A stretch of 64,000 bases of DNA from Liolophura sinensis (taxonomy: Eukaryota; Mollusca; Polyplacophora; Chitonida; Chitonidae), in assembly GCF_032854445.1 (NCBI RefSeq), contig NC_088305.1:12777606-12841605 (forward strand), written 5' to 3'. The notes under the pieces were generated by a model. The model was not told the origin of the DNA. It made no database searches and worked only from the letters and a program-made list of their open reading frames with translations. This document shows, one piece after another, positions 61,643 through 64,000 of the stretch (position 1 is its first letter; each line of letters begins with the position of its first letter). The translations under genes were made by a program, and so were the position numbers.

Positions 61643-62146
61643 CAACATTCTAAACAGGAAAACACAATATACTGATATATAAGAAAATGCAGAAGGTTTT
61701 CCACAGAACTATGTAAAATATGCTGAAATAAGTTCAAATGTTGTCACTATAACAAAACTCCTAATCTGTTCCATACAGTGGACCGCATATAAAAATAATT
61801 TATTTCCTATTAATTATATATATATATATCCCTCATATATCACTATATCATCCCTCACTTGGATGGACGTTATTTGCAGCAAAGTCAAAACTTACGTGAT
61901 ACAAGAAACAAGATGGATTGATCCCCCCTCCCCCCCGGATGCATACGTGGGAATCTATACGTCGAAACAGACATTCGTATACCAGCCGTCTGCCAATAAT
62001 TCCCGGCCAACAATCGCAAGGCCCATTCCCAAAACGATGTATAAACACAAACAACCAAAGAACTGAGAAAGTATATTGAGTACGAAAATAGAACGGAGAA
62101 GTAGTCAACAGTTTTCTATAATAATGGAAACACGCATGGTATTCCA

Positions 62147-62296
62147 GCAACCTGCGGATGGTTGCGGCCGTGGGTTTCCACTGGGGTCTGCTCGATTTCC
62201 TCCAACCATAATGCTGACCAATGTCGTATAGGTGAAATATTCCTGAGTACGGCGTAAAACACCTATCACATAAATAAAATAAATAAATAAATAAAA
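62147..62296 (+). mobile_element. SINE-1, 5'-truncated
   Basis: CAGCAACCTGCGGATGGTTG through CACCTATCACATAAATAAAA. Confidence 0.85.
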
Positions 62297-62802
62297 AGGA
62301 TAAAAGATGGCGGGGAAACGCATTTAACCAGACGTGGATGTTAATAAGGAAAAGCACACAATAGCAAGAAAATATTAGTATGATAATAGACGCTATCTGC
62401 ACGTTGTCTCAAGGATTGTCTGCATGATCAACATCTTTGCACTTCTTTGCAACGAGAACGATGCCTCTGATATCATGGACGTTCTGGTTGATGGGTGAAA
62501 ATAGTACAGTTTATCACCTTGGGTGAACTTTTTTCAACAGAGTATTATCGTTTTTACCCAGATTAGGAGAATTTTTTACCCATGCAGGGGAAATCTTTTT
62601 CACATAAGGGGAGAACGTTTCCACCCAGGTATAGACACCGAAGAAAAAGTTAGGAAACTTGAAGTAAAAACGTCGAATTAATGTGGGCCATCGAAGTTGT
62701 ATGTAGAATTCCAGGAAACACCTGTAAACCATTAACCATTGAAAGCAATGGTGAGCAAAGTTTGCTCAGACCAAAAACATACACAGTTGTCGTCCACGTC
62801 AA

Positions 62803-62940
62803 AAAGGTCTTTCAGCCACATACGGTTCGTCAGGGTCCCAAAGCCTCTGGCCGTTTTCCTCCCACCATAATGCTGGCCGCCGTTGTATAAATGAAATATT
62901 CTTGAGGCCGGAATAAAACACCAATCAAATAAATAAATAT
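62803..62940 (+). mobile_element. SINE-1, diverged 3' part
   Basis: CCTCCCACCATAATGCTGGC and AAACACCAATCAAATAAATA are clear; the upstream part is worn. Confidence 0.8.
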
Positions 62941-63339
62941 CAAATCATGTCATGAAAACGTTCGGACGGGTCCATTTCGCTAATAAAACAGGGGGTCTAA
63001 GTTTTGCTGTGGGAACGTATGCTTTCGTCAAAGTCTTCCAGTTTTTTCTACTTTCCTGAAATGAGAACTGAATTACATATCGGACAGTAAAGGTTTACGA
63101 TATCATATCACGGATTTTGTACTTTTCTGTTTATCATATAGGCCTATCAATGGGCATCAAACGACAAAAAAAATCAGATCTTCATATTTATATTCTAACA
63201 CATCAGTTTCGCCAAAATAATACTAATTTACTGCATTTTTTAATTAATTTCTTTCCACAAAGTTTCTTCAAACTAAGCGCATAACTTTGACAGAGAGACG
63301 GATATCTGGTAATGGAGAAGTGCGGTTCAAATATTCCTT

Positions 63340-63770
63340 AATCGGGGTCCAGGTGTAGATCAACGCTAAAATTTTAAATGGATTAATGTTGGTACTAAGG
63401 TCAAGCTGTTCACAAAGCTTCATCAAAATACGTGCATAACGTGTTTACATGCATACATGACAATTGTTCAAACAATTCCTGAGTCCGGATCCAGATGTAG
63501 ATCAGCACCAAACTTTTAAATGGATTAGTGTCTGTGCCCAGGTCAAGCCGCATGTGCACAAAGTTTCATTAAAATCCGTTCATAAGGCACTGGTGAGAGA
63601 TCGTTTAAAACTCTTCTAGAGATTTGAATCCAGTTTCGAAAATCTTCAACAAAACTTTAATCCAAATACTTCAACTTTTCCCCTAACGCTGGCGACACAT
63701 GCACAGACAGATCGACAAAGTACGAACAAAGACAGAAACATAATCTTCATTGGCGAGGGTATACAGATAT
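63340..63770 (+). repeat. Dispersed repeat with internal duplication
   Basis: Two related ~95-bp blocks (63346-63440 and 63487-63580) each have AGATGTAGATCA-like, TTTTAAATGGATTA, AGGTCAAGC and TTTCAT(T/C)AAAA segments. They are followed by ACAGACAGATCGACAAAG and CATTGGCGAGGGTATA. I recall a widespread animal repeat ending in a TTGGCGGAGGTA-type sequence that this resembles. Confidence 0.6.
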
Positions 63771-63911
63771 GCTTGTAATGCATAGTTGTGTTGTTTTGAC
63801 CCTGAAATATATATCTTTTAACAGAATAACATTCTTAATACATACAAATATTGCCGGTTTATTCTGATCGAATGAGCGAAATGTGAGATGTTGCCAGTTA
63901 TATATTTAATG

Positions 63912-64000
63912 CTTCTCCGGCCGCACGTGGGGAGGTCTGTCAGTAACCTGCGGATGTTCGTGGGTTTTCCCCGGGCTCTGTCCGGTTTGCTCCCACCATA
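63912..64000 (+). mobile_element. SINE-1, cut by the window end
   Basis: CTTCTCCGGCCGCACGTGGG to CTCCCACCATA at the last base. Confidence 0.85.

Larger units (their letters stand above)
55645..64000. other. Right flank, repeat-rich, no confident gene
   Basis: SINE-1 copies and scraps (56210-56300, 56511-56613, 56720-56790, 58096-58348, 59095-59351, 61416-61642, 62147-62296, 62803-62940, 63912-64000), three related CACGTG-bearing blocks (57.0-58.7 kb), a MITE-like element and a duplicated dispersed repeat (63340-63770). Confidence 0.55.

Noticed and set aside
61848-62402. 184-codon minus-strand reading frame
   Set aside because: It crosses a SINE-1 and an R4 repeat copy; its composition follows those repeats.

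Overview
The window is animal nuclear DNA, most likely from a mollusc or another lophotrochozoan. Its coding sequence is split into short exons with GT-AG introns. Two families of tRNA-derived SINEs, minisatellites, MITE-like palindromes and a dead Tc1 element fill much of the rest. A short AGGGGAGATAACT-type motif, which I associate with molluscan DNA, recurs. No bacterial-style operons are present.

The main gene runs on the + strand from 546 to 48971. It encodes a class B1 (secretin-family) peptide-hormone GPCR. Twelve phase-compatible exons give 499 codons: the six-cysteine hormone-binding domain (exons 1-3), seven transmembrane helices (exons 4-11) and a cytoplasmic tail with the stop (exon 12). 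The signal-peptide exon lies upstream of the window. By eye the extracellular domain resembles calcitonin/CGRP-type receptors most, while the helical core is generic class B1, so the ligand is not assigned.

Intron 3 (7909-32198, 24.3 kb) hosts a nested, antisense tandem family of small secreted cysteine-rich protein genes. Two copies look intact (18688-22051 and 24091-26125). Each has three exons: a signal peptide exon, then two exons of the same phase class that each encode a four-cysteine, half-VWC-like module. At least two older copies are decayed: one at 12985-14862 with ATG changed to ATA, lost cysteines and a frameshift, and one with an exon-1 relic near 12065-12130 (ATG to ACG) and an exon-2 relic near 8.1 kb. 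A TATA box precedes each exon 1. The same intron holds the dead Tc1 element, a 35-bp satellite and a 140-bp (ATTT)n tract.

The most unusual structure surrounds receptor exon 5 (34389-34557). The whole 3' splice site plus the first ~43 coding bases of that exon have been copied about ten times in tandem, 104 bp apart, in the intron just upstream (33356-34388). The six copies nearest the exon keep a branch-point-like sequence, pyrimidine tract and AG. A second minisatellite rich in GTAAGG starts about 30 bp past the donor. Use of a decoy acceptor would put an in-frame stop just after TM1.

From 48972 to 64000 I find no confident gene. It holds minisatellites, SINEs, MITE-like palindromes, a cluster of CACGTG palindromes and other dispersed repeats.
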